From NCBI GenBank assembly GCA_020741775.1, contig DYYG01000042.1:1-64000 (forward strand): a stretch of 64,000 nt of DNA, written 5' to 3'. Source of the DNA: Methylorubrum populi (GTDB lineage: Bacteria; Pseudomonadota; Alphaproteobacteria; Rhizobiales; Beijerinckiaceae). This document shows, one piece after another, positions 17,722-26,845 of this stretch (positions within the stretch are counted from its first letter, which is position 1; each line of letters begins with the position of its first letter). Below the pieces are notes generated by a model. The model worked only from the letters and a program-made list of their open reading frames with translations. It had not been told where the DNA came from and made no database searches. Position numbers and translations under genes: made by a program.

Positions 17722-18129
17722 CGTCACCGCCTTGCGGCGGGCCGGGCTGAGCGGATGGTCCGGCGGCTCGCGCAGGATCGCCGCGCCGAAGGCATCCGCG
17801 ACGATCAGGCCGCATTCCTCAGGGATCAGGGATTCCGGAACGGTCTCGGGGATCGCGAAGAAGAAGCGGTCGCAATAGTCGCGGTAATCCGGCCATTTCC
17901 GGTCGGCCCGGAAATCGGCCACGCTCGATTTGATCTCGACGATGGTCAGTTTGCCCACCCCGCACAGGGCGATCACGTCGGCGCGTCGCCCGTTGGCGAG
18001 GGAGAATTCCGGCAGGGTCACGCATCCCATCTCGGCAAACAGCCGCCGCACGCCGCGCTGGATGTTCAGCGCCGTCGGCGATTGCCGGCGGTCCGGCGGC
18101 AGGACGATGTGGGAAAGGGCGGTGGACAT
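17644..18129 (-). CDS. mmcB: MmcB family DNA repair protein
   Basis: A 161-residue PD-(D/E)XK-like protein. The nuclease-type core is visible as GRRADVIALCG followed by KLTIVEIKSSVADFRADRKW (Asp, Glu-x-Lys). MmcB of Caulobacter is an SOS-linked protein protecting against mitomycin C. The ATG at 18129 gives the conserved start; the track start adds 59 unsupported residues. The 3' end overlaps the convergent RHH gene by 78 bases. Confidence 0.88.
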   Translation of the reverse strand: MSTALSHIVLPPDRRQSPTALNIQRGVRRLFAEMGCVTLPEFSLANGRRADVIALCGVGKLTIVEIKSSVADFRADRKWPDYRDYCDRFFFAIPETVPESLIPEECGLIVADAFGAAILREPPDHPLSPARRKAVTLRFAHSAAGLLHSLADPGAIREGAL

Positions 18130-18334
18130 TCCGGGGCAGTGGCTTGCGGATGAGGCCGAATCGAGTCCGCGCCATCCTGCCAGCGGGCGGATGCCGGTGT
18201 CACCGGCCACCTGTGTCACAGGGACGGTCATACCGAATTCGGTCGATCCCTTCCGTGAAGGCGGTTTTGGGTTTCGCTCAAATGCCACGCGGGCTTGCTG
18301 ATACAAAACCCGCTCGGATCAAGCGGATTCCGTA

Positions 18335-19114
18335 TCAACGGGCCAGGGCGGCGCGGATTGCGTCGAACCCGTCGCTCAGCGCCGCAGGACCCGGCTGGAG
18401 AATCAGCGGCGACTTGATCTCGTAAATCCGCCCCGCCGCGACCGCGGGAATCGCCGACCAGCCCGGTCGGGCGCGGATCCGTTCGACGTTGACGCGTTTG
18501 CCGCACCAGGAGGCGAGGATCACCTCGGGCGCCGCCGCGATGACCTGCTCCGAGGTCACGATCCGGTCCTTTGCCGCTTGTGCGCGGCTCAGCTCCGGAA
18601 AGACGTCCTGCCCGCCGGCATGGCCGATCAATTCCGAGACCCAGCCGATACCGGAGATCATCGGCGCGTCCCATTCCTCGAAATAGACCCGGAGCCGGGT
18701 TCGTCCCGCGCTCTCGGCGGCCGCCCGCGACAGGCGCTCCGCGTAGGAGCAGGCCAGGGCCTCGGCCCGCCCGGCGGCGCCGACCAGGGCGCCCAGGGTG
18801 CGGATCATGGCGAGGCAACCGGCGAGGTCGCGCTGATTGAAGAGATGGACCGCCACCCCCGCGCGGGCGAGGTCGGCGACGATCTCCGCCTGGAGATCGG
18901 AGAAGGCGAGGACGAGGTCGGGATCGAGCGCCAGGATCTTGGGCAGATCCGCGCTGGTGAAGGCCGAGACCCGCGGCTTCTCCCGGCGCACCTGGGGCGG
19001 GCGCACCGCATAGCCCGAGACGCCGACGATGCGGTGCTCCTCGCCGAGCAGATACAGTGTCTCGACGGTCTCCTCCGTCAGGCAGACGATGCGCTCCGGC
19101 GGAAAGCGGCGCAT
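18335..19114 (-). CDS. BtuF-like cobalamin/ABC substrate-binding protein without signal peptide
   Basis: A 259-residue periplasmic-binding-protein-fold sequence (PeripBP_2, BtuF/FecB type): RIVCLTEETVETLYLLGEEHRIVG at the N-terminus, DLVLAFSDLQAEIVADL in the first lobe and ISGIGWVSELIGHAGGQDVFP in the second. No signal peptide is seen and no permease or ATPase gene is adjacent, so the usual transport role is doubtful. Proteins like this are often annotated as cobalamin-binding. The gene ends within 10 bases of the upstream dedA stop on the same strand, so the two are probably cotranscribed. Confidence 0.8.
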   Translation of the reverse strand: MRRFPPERIVCLTEETVETLYLLGEEHRIVGVSGYAVRPPQVRREKPRVSAFTSADLPKILALDPDLVLAFSDLQAEIVADLARAGVAVHLFNQRDLAGCLAMIRTLGALVGAAGRAEALACSYAERLSRAAAESAGRTRLRVYFEEWDAPMISGIGWVSELIGHAGGQDVFPELSRAQAAKDRIVTSEQVIAAAPEVILASWCGKRVNVERIRARPGWSAIPAVAAGRIYEIKSPLILQPGPAALSDGFDAIRAALAR

Positions 19115-19120
19115 CAGAGT

Positions 19121-19642
19121 TCAGCCTTTGAACCATGTCAGCAGGCCCGCGCCGGGCGCCAGCAGCACGAAGGCCCAGACGAAGGCGGAAGACCAGTTCG
19201 CGATCTGGAACGGGATGCGGTTGACGCCGAAGCTGCCGGCGATGAGCGGCACCACGGCCCGCGCAGGTCCGATGAAGCGTCCGACGAAGATGGCTCCGGC
19301 GCCCCAACGCCGCAGGAAGTCCTCGGCTTTCGCGGTCATCTCCGGATGGCGGCTCATCGGCCAGATCCGTTTGACCCCGTCCTTGAAATAGTGGCCGAAT
19401 TCATAGGACACCCAATCGCCCAGCCCCGCGCCGATGCCGGCACCGATCACGAGAGGCCAGAACGGCAGGTCGCTGCTGCCGATCAGAGCGCCGACGCCGA
19501 GCAGGATCGCCGTGGCCGGCACCAGCAGGGATAGCACGGCGACCGATTCGCAGAAGGCGATCACGCCCGTCACCAGCGGGGCCCAGGCTCGATAGGTTTC
19601 GATGAAGGAGAGGATGGATTGGCGGGCCGCGTCGAAATCCAT
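19121..19642 (-). CDS. DedA family membrane protein
   Basis: A 173-residue inner-membrane protein of the DedA/VTT family. The family core is visible as GAGIGAGLGDWVSYEFGHYF and VGRFIGPARAVVPLIAGSFG, with four to five hydrophobic segments. DedA proteins are linked to undecaprenyl phosphate or phospholipid translocation and envelope homeostasis. It is upstream of and probably cotranscribed with the BtuF-like gene. ATG start at 19642. Confidence 0.88.
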   Translation of the reverse strand: MDFDAARQSILSFIETYRAWAPLVTGVIAFCESVAVLSLLVPATAILLGVGALIGSSDLPFWPLVIGAGIGAGLGDWVSYEFGHYFKDGVKRIWPMSRHPEMTAKAEDFLRRWGAGAIFVGRFIGPARAVVPLIAGSFGVNRIPFQIANWSSAFVWAFVLLAPGAGLLTWFKG

Positions 19643-19757
19643 ACCTGCTCCGGGGACATGCCTGTTTTAGCCGAAGCGTAACGCCCGGCCTGTCGGATCG
19701 GATGCGCGTGGCCTCCGGCCGCGCTATCACGGCGCGAGAACGGATAACCGAAACGCC

Positions 19758-20609
19758 ATGAAGGTCCTGTCGATCCAATCCCACGTCGCCTACGGACATG
19801 TGGGTAATTCCTCCGCCGTCTTCCCGATGCAGCGGCTCGGGGTCGAGGTCTGGCCGGTCCATACGGTGCAGTTCTCGAACCATACCGGCTATGGGCAGTG
19901 GCGCGGCCGGGTCTTCGACGGGCTGGCGGTCGAGGAGGTGGTGCAGGGCGTGGCCGAGCGCGGCGTCCTCGCGGAGTGCGACGCGGTGCTCTCCGGCTAT
20001 ATGGGCTCGGCGGATATCGGTACGGCCATCCTGCGGGCGGTCGCGGCGGTGCGGGCGGCCAATAACGAGTCGCTGTATTGCTGCGATCCGGTGATCGGCG
20101 ACACCTATTCCGGCGTCTATGTCCGCCCCGGCATCGCCGATTTCATGCGCAGCCAAGCGGTGCCGGCGGCCGACATCCTCACCCCCAACCAGTTCGAACT
20201 CGACCTGATCTCCGGCCGTCCGAGTGAGACGCTGGAGGCCGCCAAGGCGGCGGTGGCCTCGGTCCAGGCGCTCGGGCCGCGGGTTCTCCTCGTCACCTCG
20301 CTGGTGACGGCGGAGACGCCCGCCGATTCCATCGACATGATGGCGGCCGAGGGCGGCTCGTTCTGGCGGGTGCGCACACCCCGGCTCGACCTGAAGGCGG
20401 TCTCGGGGGCGGGCGACGCGGTCGCCGCGCTCTATCTCGTGCATTACCTGCGCACCCGCTCGGCGGCGCTGGCGCTCGGCATGGCGGCGGCCTCCATCCA
20501 CGGCCTGTTGCGGCGGACGGCGGAGGCCGGCTCCGAGGAGCTTCTCACCGTCGCGGCGCAGGAGGAGTTCGTCGCCCCGAGCGCGGCCTTCCCCGTCGAG
20601 ATCGTCTGA
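19758..20609 (+). CDS. pdxY: Pyridoxal kinase PdxY
   Basis: A ribokinase-fold kinase phosphorylating pyridoxal in B6 salvage. The 283-residue protein has SIQSHVAYGHVGNSSAVFP at the N-terminus, the PNQFELDLISG substrate segment and the anion-hole motif VSGAGDAVAALYL. ATG at 19758. It is the first of a compact rightward group with PhzF (19-base gap) and NUDIX genes. Confidence 0.93.
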   Translation: MKVLSIQSHVAYGHVGNSSAVFPMQRLGVEVWPVHTVQFSNHTGYGQWRGRVFDGLAVEEVVQGVAERGVLAECDAVLSGYMGSADIGTAILRAVAAVRAANNESLYCCDPVIGDTYSGVYVRPGIADFMRSQAVPAADILTPNQFELDLISGRPSETLEAAKAAVASVQALGPRVLLVTSLVTAETPADSIDMMAAEGGSFWRVRTPRLDLKAVSGAGDAVAALYLVHYLRTRSAALALGMAAASIHGLLRRTAEAGSEELLTVAAQEEFVAPSAAFPVEIV

Positions 20610-20628
20610 TTGTCCTGAAGGAACTCCG

Positions 20629-21558
20629 ATGACGGAACGTCGCTTCGCCACCCTCGACGTGTTCACGCGGACGCCGCTCGCCGGCAACCCGCTCGCGGTG
20701 GTGCTCGATGCCGAGGGCCTCGACGGGGAGGCGATGCAGGCGATCGCCCGCGAGTTCAACCTCTCGGAGACCGTGTTCGTGCTGCCGCCCGCCGAGTCGC
20801 GTCACCGGGCCGCCTTGCGGATCTTCACGCCGGTCCGTGAGCTTCCCTTCGCCGGCCATCCGACCGTCGGCACCGCCGTGCTGCTGGCCCTGCGCGACCG
20901 CGCCGAGCGAGCGGCGGCGGCGCTGGCCGATGCGACCGCCTTCGGGCTGGAGGAGGGGATCGGCATCGTCTCCTGTGCCGTGGAGGCGGAGGAGGACGGG
21001 CGGACCGGGCGCGCCCGCTTCAAGCTGCCGGTCCTGCCTGTCTATCTCGGTGAGCCTGTCCCGACCGAGCGGCTCGCGCGCGCGCTCGGGCTGAAAGCAA
21101 GCGATATCGGCTTCAACCGCCACCAGCCGAGCCGCCACGGCGCCGGTCCATCCTTCACCTTCGTGCCGCTCGCCTCGGCCGAGGCCCTGAGCCGGGTCCG
21201 GCTCGATACGGCCCAGTTCGAGCGGCTGTTTCCGGGAGCCCAAGCCGACGCGCTCTATCTCTACGCCGCCGATCCTGAGGGAATCGGGCGGAGCTATCAG
21301 GCGCGGATGTTCGCGCCCCATCTCGGCGTGACGGAGGACCCGGCCACGGGCAGTGCCGCGGCAGCCTTCGCCGGCGTGCTGATGCAATTCGAGCCTCTGG
21401 GCGAGGGGACGCACGACGTGGCGATCCGCCAGGGCGTCGCCATGGGCCGCCCGAGCCGCATCGACCTTCAGGTCGTGATCGCGGAGGGCGCCCTGCGTTC
21501 CGCCGAGATCGGCGGTCACGCCGTGGTGGTGAGCGAGGGTGTGCTGCGTGTCGGTTGA
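20629..21558 (+). CDS. PhzF family isomerase/epimerase
   Basis: A 309-residue DapF-like fold protein. Family motifs are FNLSETVFVLPP (with the catalytic Glu), RIFTPVRELPFAGHPTVGTA and TEDPATGSAAAAF. PhzF proteins catalyse isomerisation in phenazine synthesis or have unknown roles; no phenazine genes are near, so the substrate is open. It overlaps the downstream NUDIX gene. Confidence 0.9.
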   Translation: MTERRFATLDVFTRTPLAGNPLAVVLDAEGLDGEAMQAIAREFNLSETVFVLPPAESRHRAALRIFTPVRELPFAGHPTVGTAVLLALRDRAERAAAALADATAFGLEEGIGIVSCAVEAEEDGRTGRARFKLPVLPVYLGEPVPTERLARALGLKASDIGFNRHQPSRHGAGPSFTFVPLASAEALSRVRLDTAQFERLFPGAQADALYLYAADPEGIGRSYQARMFAPHLGVTEDPATGSAAAAFAGVLMQFEPLGEGTHDVAIRQGVAMGRPSRIDLQVVIAEGALRSAEIGGHAVVVSEGVLRVG

Positions 21559-22279
21559 GTTCGCGGGGGAGGCCGTCCCCGGTTTCACGCTCACGCCTTT
21601 GTCCCGGATCTCGGCCCGGCGCGTCGATTACGATTGGGCCTGGGCCCGCGACAATGTCGAGGCGATCGAGCGCAACTGGGAGCGGCGACGGGCGAAGACG
21701 CCGGGTCTGTTCGACGGCCCGGTCTTCCTCGCCAGCGGCTGTACCATCGCTGACGGCGCCTGCGAGACGGCCCTGTTCGAGGCGCGCTATTCGCGCTTCA
21801 TCGCCTTTCGCGATGCCGGCGTGCCCGACGCGCTGGTGGCCAATGCCTTCGCCGCCATCGTGCCGCACAGCGCCGACGGTGCGGTGCTGCTCGGCGTGAT
21901 GGGAGCCCACACCGCCAATGCCGGACAGATCTACTTTCCCTGCGGCACGCCCGATCCGGACGACCTGCGCCCGGACGGCACGGTCGACCTCGCCGGCAGC
22001 GCCGAGCGGGAATTCCGGGAGGAGACCGGTCTGACGGTGCCGGAAGCGGCGGCGGCGGAGTGGGTGCTCCTGCGCGGCGACGGCCAGCTCGCCTTCCTGC
22101 GCCCGGTCCGCTTCGACCTCGACGCGGAGACCCTGAAGTCCCGCATCGAGTCCCATCGCGGCCACGAGGACGAGCCGGAACTCGCCCACAGCGTCATCGC
22201 CCGCTCACGGGCCGATCTCGACGCGACCCGAATGCCCGGTTTCGTGCAGGCCTATCTGGCCAGCATTTTCGCTGAGTAG
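21548..22279 (+). CDS. NUDIX hydrolase
   Basis: The NUDIX box appears as GSAEREFREETGLTV near residue 155, in the centre of a 243-residue protein. The N-terminal ~100 residues (RVDYDWAWARDNVEAIERNW) are outside the NUDIX fold and match no domain I recognise. The GTG at 21548 has a GAGGG site and overlaps the phzF end by 11 bases; a GTG at 21539 is the track alternative. The substrate is unknown. Confidence 0.82.
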   Translation: MSVEFAGEAVPGFTLTPLSRISARRVDYDWAWARDNVEAIERNWERRRAKTPGLFDGPVFLASGCTIADGACETALFEARYSRFIAFRDAGVPDALVANAFAAIVPHSADGAVLLGVMGAHTANAGQIYFPCGTPDPDDLRPDGTVDLAGSAEREFREETGLTVPEAAAAEWVLLRGDGQLAFLRPVRFDLDAETLKSRIESHRGHEDEPELAHSVIARSRADLDATRMPGFVQAYLASIFAE

Positions 22280-22323
22280 CTCACTTCTTGAGCCGTGCCC
22301 GATCCCTTGGATCGGATCACGTC

Positions 22324-22390
22324 TCTAGGGTCCTGTCTTGACGCGATTTCTTTCGACGAACCGGTGTCCACTTCGTCGGAAAGCGCTTTA
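22324..22390. repeat. Intergenic palindromic repeat, family B, copy 1
   Basis: The segment contains CGACGAACCGG, TGTCCACTTCGTCGGAAAGC and a flanking TTTAG, an imperfect inverted repeat (TTTCGACGAACCGG against CCACTTCGTCGGAAA). The same architecture recurs at 45996-46101. It abuts the 3' end of the minus-strand lipoprotein gene and may form its transcript end. Such elements are common between genes in Hyphomicrobiales. Confidence 0.65.
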
Positions 22391-22720
22391 GCGGTAGCCG
22401 TAGCGCGCCTTGGCCGCCGCCAGCAGGCTCGTCGCCTCGCCCTCGCGGCCGGCGGCGCAGGCCTGGGCGGCCTTGTCGAGATCGGCACCGAATCGCTTGC
22501 CCACCGCTTCCGACAGGTCGCCGGTCCGCACGTCGGCCGCGACGATGGCCTGGGTGCGCGCAACGCTCGGGCCGCAGCCGCTGCCGGCCGGCAGGGGAGC
22601 GAGGGCGGGAGCCGGGGCCGCGGCGACGGGCGTCACCGGTGGGGGTGCGCTCGATTGGCAGGCGGCGAGGGAACAGCCGAGGGCGGCGATCAGGACGGCT
22701 CGGGAAAGCGGCGCGGACAC
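22388..22720 (-). CDS. Small exported lipoprotein, unknown function
   Basis: A 110-residue protein with a short hydrophobic signal AVLIAALGCSLAACQSS containing a lipobox (LAAC), so it is predicted to be a lipoprotein. A Pro/Ala-rich linker precedes a small domain with two further Cys (GSGCGPSVARTQ and AQACAAGREGEA) that could form a disulfide. The GTG at 22720 has a well-placed GGAGAG site; the track start would put extra residues before the signal. Family not recognised. Confidence 0.72.
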   Translation of the reverse strand: MSAPLSRAVLIAALGCSLAACQSSAPPPVTPVAAAPAPALAPLPAGSGCGPSVARTQAIVAADVRTGDLSEAVGKRFGADLDKAAQACAAGREGEATSLLAAAKARYGYR

Positions 22721-22911
22721 GACGGGACTCTCCGGTGACGAGAGGAGCTGCGTTGCAGCCAAGCTTGGCTCGCCGGCTTGTGCGCCCCGCCGGGAGGGCG
22801 GTCAATCGCAGGGCTGCCCCGCGCTTGTCACGATCCCCGCCAATCGGTACACAGCGCTTCCCTGTTCGCTGGGCACTTTGCCGGCGAGTCAGCCTCTGAG
22901 GAGAATCGAGC

Positions 22912-23013
22912 GTGGCCCCTGGCCGCACTGCGCAGATGAAGGGCGGCGCCGCTTTCGCGGCCGTGCCGTCATGCGCGCTCATTCTCGTAAACCTGCTTCT
23001 TAGCCGCCCCTGA
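22912..23013 (+). CDS. Putative leuA leader peptide (branched-chain amino acid codons)
   Basis: This ORF is absent from the supplied track. A GTG at 22912 with a GAGGAG site 8 bases upstream opens a 33-codon frame ending at TGA 23011-23013. Its C-terminal part reads SCALILVNLLLSRP, with Leu, Ile, Leu, Val, Leu, Leu, Leu codons in a row of nine. An in-frame ATG at 22936 is an alternative start. The stop lies inside the left arm of a strong hairpin, and leuA begins 121 bases later. This is the layout of a translation-sensing attenuator for branched-chain amino acid supply. It is an inference from sequence and is untested. Confidence 0.68.
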   Translation: MAPGRTAQMKGGAAFAAVPSCALILVNLLLSRP

Positions 23014-23049
23014 GGGCCGTCCGGGCGTGTGCGCCTGGGCTCTCAGGGG
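23007..23049 (+). promoter_or_regulatory. Attenuator-type hairpin in the leuA leader
   Basis: The outer arms CCCCTGAG and CTCAGGGG enclose an inner stem CCGGGCG/CGCCTGG. The right outer arm CTCAG can also pair with CTGAG at 23059-23063, so mutually exclusive structures are possible. The left arm overlaps the leader peptide stop. A short GGGTTTT run sits at about 23074-23080. Confidence 0.5.
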
Positions 23050-23134
23050 ATTGTCGCTCTGAGATCAGAAGTCGGGTTTTCAGGCGCCGCTCCTGCCATG
23101 AAGTCGAGCGCGCCGGTGGCTGAAGGGACGGACC

Positions 23135-24697
23135 ATGACGAATTCCATGCAAGGATCGAAGGACCGCGTCGTCATCTTCGACACGACGTTGCGCGACGGC
23201 GAGCAATCTCCCGGCGCCACCATGACCTTCGATGAGAAGCTCGCCGTCGCAGAGACCCTCGATGCGATGGGCGTCGACATCATTGAGGCCGGCTTCCCCA
23301 TCGCTTCCAATGGTGATTTCGAGGCGGTGTCCGAGATCGCCCGGCGCGCCAAGCGGGCCACCATTGCCGGCCTCGCCCGCGCCATCCCCGCTGACATCGC
23401 CCGGGCCGGCGAGGCGGTGCGCCACGCGCAGCGGGGCCGCATCCACACCTTCGTCTCGACCTCCGAGATCCACCTCACCCACCAGATGCGCAAGACGCAG
23501 GATGAGGTGATCGAGATCATCCTCAAGACCGTGGCCCAGGCCCGCGACCTCGTCGAGGACGTGGAATGGTCGGCCATGGACGCGACCCGCACCGACATCG
23601 ATTACCTCTGCCGCTGCGTCGAGGCGGCGATCCGCTCGGGCGCCACCACCATCAACCTGCCCGACACCGTGGGCTACGCCACGCCGCAGGAATACGGCGC
23701 GATGTTCCGCGCCGTGCGCGAGCGCGTGCCGAATTCAGACAAGGCGATCTTCTCCGTGCATTGCCACAACGATCTCGGCCTCGCGGTGGCGAATTCGCTG
23801 GCCGGCCTGGATGGCGGCGCCCGGCAGATCGAGTGCACCATCAACGGCATCGGCGAGCGGGCCGGCAACGCCGCCCTCGAAGAGGTGGTGATGGCGATCC
23901 GCACCCGTGGCGACGTAATGCCCTACGCGACCGGCATCGACACTACGATGCTGACCCGCGCCTCGAAGCTCGTGAGCCACGCGGCGAACTTCCCCGTGCA
24001 GTACAACAAGGCCATCGTCGGCCGGAACGCCTTCGCCCACGAGAGCGGCATCCATCAGGACGGAATGCTCAAGCATTCCGAGACCTACGAGATCATGACC
24101 CCGGCCTCCGTCGGGCTCACCAAGACCTCGCTGGTAATGGGCAAGCATTCGGGCCGGGCCGCCTTCCGCTCGAAGCTGACCGAACTCGGCATCTCGTTGT
24201 CCGACAATCAGTTCCAGGACGTGTTCGAGCGCTTCAAGGATCTCGCCGACCGCAAGAAGAACGTCTACGACGAGGATATCGAGGCGCTGGTGGACGAGAA
24301 GCTCGCCACGGCCCACGACCGCATCAAGCTGGTCTCGCTCTCGGTCATCGCCGGGACGCGGGGGCCGCAGCGCGCGACCATGAAGATCGAGATGGACGGC
24401 CGCACCTTCACCGAGGAGGCAGACGGCAACGGCCCGGTGGATGCGGTGTTCAACGCGATCCACGGCATGGTGCCCCACGATGCGGTGCTGGAGCTCTATC
24501 AGGTCCACGCCGTGACCGAGGGGACCGATGCGCAGGCCGAGGTCTCGGTCCGTCTCAAGGCCGGAGAGCGCTCCGTCACCGCCCGCGGCGCCGACCCGGA
24601 CACGCTGGTCGCCTCGGCCAAGGCCTATCTCTCGGCCCTCAACAAGCTGGCGGCGACCTCCGTCCGGCTGCACGCCCAGCACGCGGCGGTGGTGTGA
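23135..24697 (+). CDS. leuA: 2-isopropylmalate synthase LeuA
   Basis: This enzyme commits carbon to leucine by condensing acetyl-CoA with 2-ketoisovalerate. It has 520 residues. Motifs seen are [15 protein letters not shown] (metal/substrate site), [16 protein letters not shown] and [14 protein letters not shown]-terminal LeuA allosteric domain (about 390-515), the site of leucine feedback, is complete. ATG at 23135. Expression is probably controlled by the leader peptide and hairpin upstream. ilvD follows about 200 bases downstream after a palindromic repeat. Confidence 0.96.
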   Translation: MTNSMQGSKDRVVIFDTTLRDGEQSPGATMTFDEKLAVAETLDAMGVDIIEAGFPIASNGDFEAVSEIARRAKRATIAGLARAIPADIARAGEAVRHAQRGRIHTFVSTSEIHLTHQMRKTQDEVIEIILKTVAQARDLVEDVEWSAMDATRTDIDYLCRCVEAAIRSGATTINLPDTVGYATPQEYGAMFRAVRERVPNSDKAIFSVHCHNDLGLAVANSLAGLDGGARQIECTINGIGERAGNAALEEVVMAIRTRGDVMPYATGIDTTMLTRASKLVSHAANFPVQYNKAIVGRNAFAHESGIHQDGMLKHSETYEIMTPASVGLTKTSLVMGKHSGRAAFRSKLTELGISLSDNQFQDVFERFKDLADRKKNVYDEDIEALVDEKLATAHDRIKLVSLSVIAGTRGPQRATMKIEMDGRTFTEEADGNGPVDAVFNAIHGMVPHDAVLELYQVHAVTEGTDAQAEVSVRLKAGERSVTARGADPDTLVASAKAYLSALNKLAATSVRLHAQHAAVV

Positions 24698-24723
24698 CAC
24701 GCCTCGCCTCTTCCCACCCGAAC

Positions 24724-24838
24724 CCCTCATCCTGAGGTGCCCGCGCCAGCGGGCCTCGAAGGAGAGCTCCAGTGGTCGCGCGGCCGGCTGGAGGCCTCCT
24801 TCGAGGCTCCGCTGACGCTTCGCACCTCAGGATGAGGG
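24724..24838. repeat. Long intergenic inverted repeat, family A, copy 1
   Basis: The outer arms CCCTCATCCTGAGGTGC (24724-24740) and its exact complement (24822-24838) flank an inner pair CCTCGAAGGAG/CTCCTTCGAGG. The whole element could fold as a cruciform or a long RNA hairpin between leuA and ilvD. A closely related copy is at 36409-36514 and a solo arm at 34697-34711. Confidence 0.85.
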
Positions 24839-24894
24839 CGTGTTTTGGATGATCGGCTGATGAGCCGGTCCGGTTCGAAAAGTCGAAAAAAGAC

Positions 24895-26730
24895 ATGCCC
24901 GCCTATCGTTCCCGCACCACCACCCATGGCCGCAACATGGCCGGCGCCCGCGGCCTGTGGCGCGCCACCGGCATGAAGGATTCCGATTTCGGCAAGCCGA
25001 TCATCGCGGTGGTGAACTCGTTCACCCAGTTCGTGCCGGGCCATGTCCACCTGAAGGACCTCGGCCAACTTGTCGCCCGCGAGATCGAGCAGGCGGGCGG
25101 TGTCGCCAAGGAGTTCAACACCATCGCGGTCGATGACGGCATCGCCATGGGCCATGATGGGATGCTCTACTCGCTGCCGTCCCGCGAACTGATCACCGAT
25201 TCCGTCGAGTACATGGTCAACGCGCATTGCGCCGACGCCATGGTCTGCATCTCGAATTGCGACAAGATCACTCCCGGCATGCTGATGGCCGCTCTGCGCC
25301 TCAACATTCCGGCGGTGTTCGTGTCCGGCGGGCCGATGGAGGCCGGCAAGGTCATCATGAACGGCGTCACCCGCAAGTTCGACCTCGTCGATGCGATGGT
25401 GGCCGCCGCCGACGACCGGGTGTCGGACGAGGACGTGGCGGTCATCGAGCGCTCCGCCTGCCCGACCTGCGGTTCGTGCTCGGGCATGTTCACGGCCAAT
25501 TCCATGAACTGCCTCACCGAGGCGCTCGGCCTGTCGCTGCCCGGCAACGGCTCGGTCCTGGCGACCCATGCCGACCGCAAGCGCCTCTTCGTCGAGGCCG
25601 GTCACCTGATCGTCGATCTCGCCCGCCGCCACTATGAGCAGGACGATGCCAGCGTGCTGCCGCGCTCGATCGCGACCATGGCCGCGTTCGAGAACGCGAT
25701 GACCCTCGACATCGCCATGGGCGGCTCCACTAACACGGTGCTGCACCTGCTCGCCGCCGCGCATGAGGGCGAAGTGCCCTTCACCATGGCCGATATCGAC
25801 CGGCTCTCGCGCCGGGTGCCGGTGCTGTGCAAGGTCGCTCCCGCCGTCGCCGACATCCACATGGAGGACGTGCACCGGGCCGGCGGCATCATGGGCATCC
25901 TGGGCGAACTCGACCGCGCCGGCCTGATCGACTCCTCCGTTGGCAATGTCGGCTCGGGTACCCTCGGCGAGGCGCTCAACCGCTGGGATGTGAAGCGGAC
26001 CCAGAGCCAGGCGGTCCAGACCTTCTTCAAGGCCGCGCCCGGCGGCGTGCCGACCCAGGTCGCGTTCAGCCAGGAATCGCGCTGGGACGACCTCGACCTC
26101 GACCGCGAGGCCGGCGTCATCCGCGACGCCGAGCACGCCTATTCCAAGGATGGCGGCCTCGCCGTGCTCTACGGCAACCTCGCCGAGGACGGCTGCATCG
26201 TGAAGACGGCCGGCGTCGATGCCTCGATCCTCACCTTCACCGGCACGGCCCATGTCTTCGAGAGCCAGGATGCGGCGGTCGACGGCATCCTCAACGGTCG
26301 CGTGAAGGCCGGCGAGGTGGTCCTGATCCGCTACGAGGGCCCCCGTGGCGGTCCGGGCATGCAGGAGATGCTCTATCCGACGAGCTACCTGAAATCGAAG
26401 GGGCTCGGCAAAGCCTGCGCGCTCGTCACCGATGGCCGCTTCTCCGGCGGCTCGTCGGGTCTCTCCATCGGCCACGTCTCCCCCGAGGCGGCCGAGGGCG
26501 GGCTGATCGGTCTCGTCGAGCAGGGCGACCGGATCGAGATCGATATCCCGAATCGGCGCATCCACCTCGCCGTGGACGAGGCGGTGCTGGCCGAGCGCCG
26601 CGCCGCCCGCGAGGCCGAGGGCTGGAAGCCGGCCGCCCCGCGCAAGCGCAAGGTCAGCACCGCGTTGCGCGCCTACGCGATGCTCGCCACCAGCGCCGCC
26701 AAGGGCGCCGTGCGGAGGCTCGAACAATAG
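24895..26730 (+). CDS. ilvD: Dihydroxy-acid dehydratase IlvD
   Basis: An Fe-S dehydratase of valine/isoleucine synthesis. The 611-residue protein has [10 protein letters not shown], the cluster segment [18 protein letters not shown], and the C-terminal signature [28 protein letters not shown] at 24895 gives the canonical start [22 protein letters not shown] in part. It works with LeuA in branched-chain amino acid supply. A hairpin 12 bases after the stop probably marks the 3' end. Confidence 0.96.
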   Translation: MPAYRSRTTTHGRNMAGARGLWRATGMKDSDFGKPIIAVVNSFTQFVPGHVHLKDLGQLVAREIEQAGGVAKEFNTIAVDDGIAMGHDGMLYSLPSRELITDSVEYMVNAHCADAMVCISNCDKITPGMLMAALRLNIPAVFVSGGPMEAGKVIMNGVTRKFDLVDAMVAAADDRVSDEDVAVIERSACPTCGSCSGMFTANSMNCLTEALGLSLPGNGSVLATHADRKRLFVEAGHLIVDLARRHYEQDDASVLPRSIATMAAFENAMTLDIAMGGSTNTVLHLLAAAHEGEVPFTMADIDRLSRRVPVLCKVAPAVADIHMEDVHRAGGIMGILGELDRAGLIDSSVGNVGSGTLGEALNRWDVKRTQSQAVQTFFKAAPGGVPTQVAFSQESRWDDLDLDREAGVIRDAEHAYSKDGGLAVLYGNLAEDGCIVKTAGVDASILTFTGTAHVFESQDAAVDGILNGRVKAGEVVLIRYEGPRGGPGMQEMLYPTSYLKSKGLGKACALVTDGRFSGGSSGLSIGHVSPEAAEGGLIGLVEQGDRIEIDIPNRRIHLAVDEAVLAERRAAREAEGWKPAAPRKRKVSTALRAYAMLATSAAKGAVRRLEQ

Positions 26731-26742
26731 GCCTGACCGTGA

Positions 26743-26775
26743 GCGCGAGGCGCCTCTGCATGAGGCCCCTCGCGC
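26743..26775 (+). terminator. Hairpin after ilvD
   Basis: Arms GCGCGAGGCGCCTC and GAGGCCCCTCGCGC (one mismatch) enclose a 5-base loop. There is no T-run, so termination may need Rho or the hairpin may protect the 3' end. Confidence 0.5.
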
Positions 26776-26845
26776 GCCGGGCACGGATCGCGCATAGACG
26801 GTGTCTCAGGCGGTGCTTCGCGCCGGACGGGAGACTGTGAGACCC

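Noticed and set aside
18228-19307. 359-residue minus-strand ORF overlapping the BtuF-like gene
   Set aside because: It is in another frame from the recognisable binding-protein sequence, Arg-rich, and without any motif.
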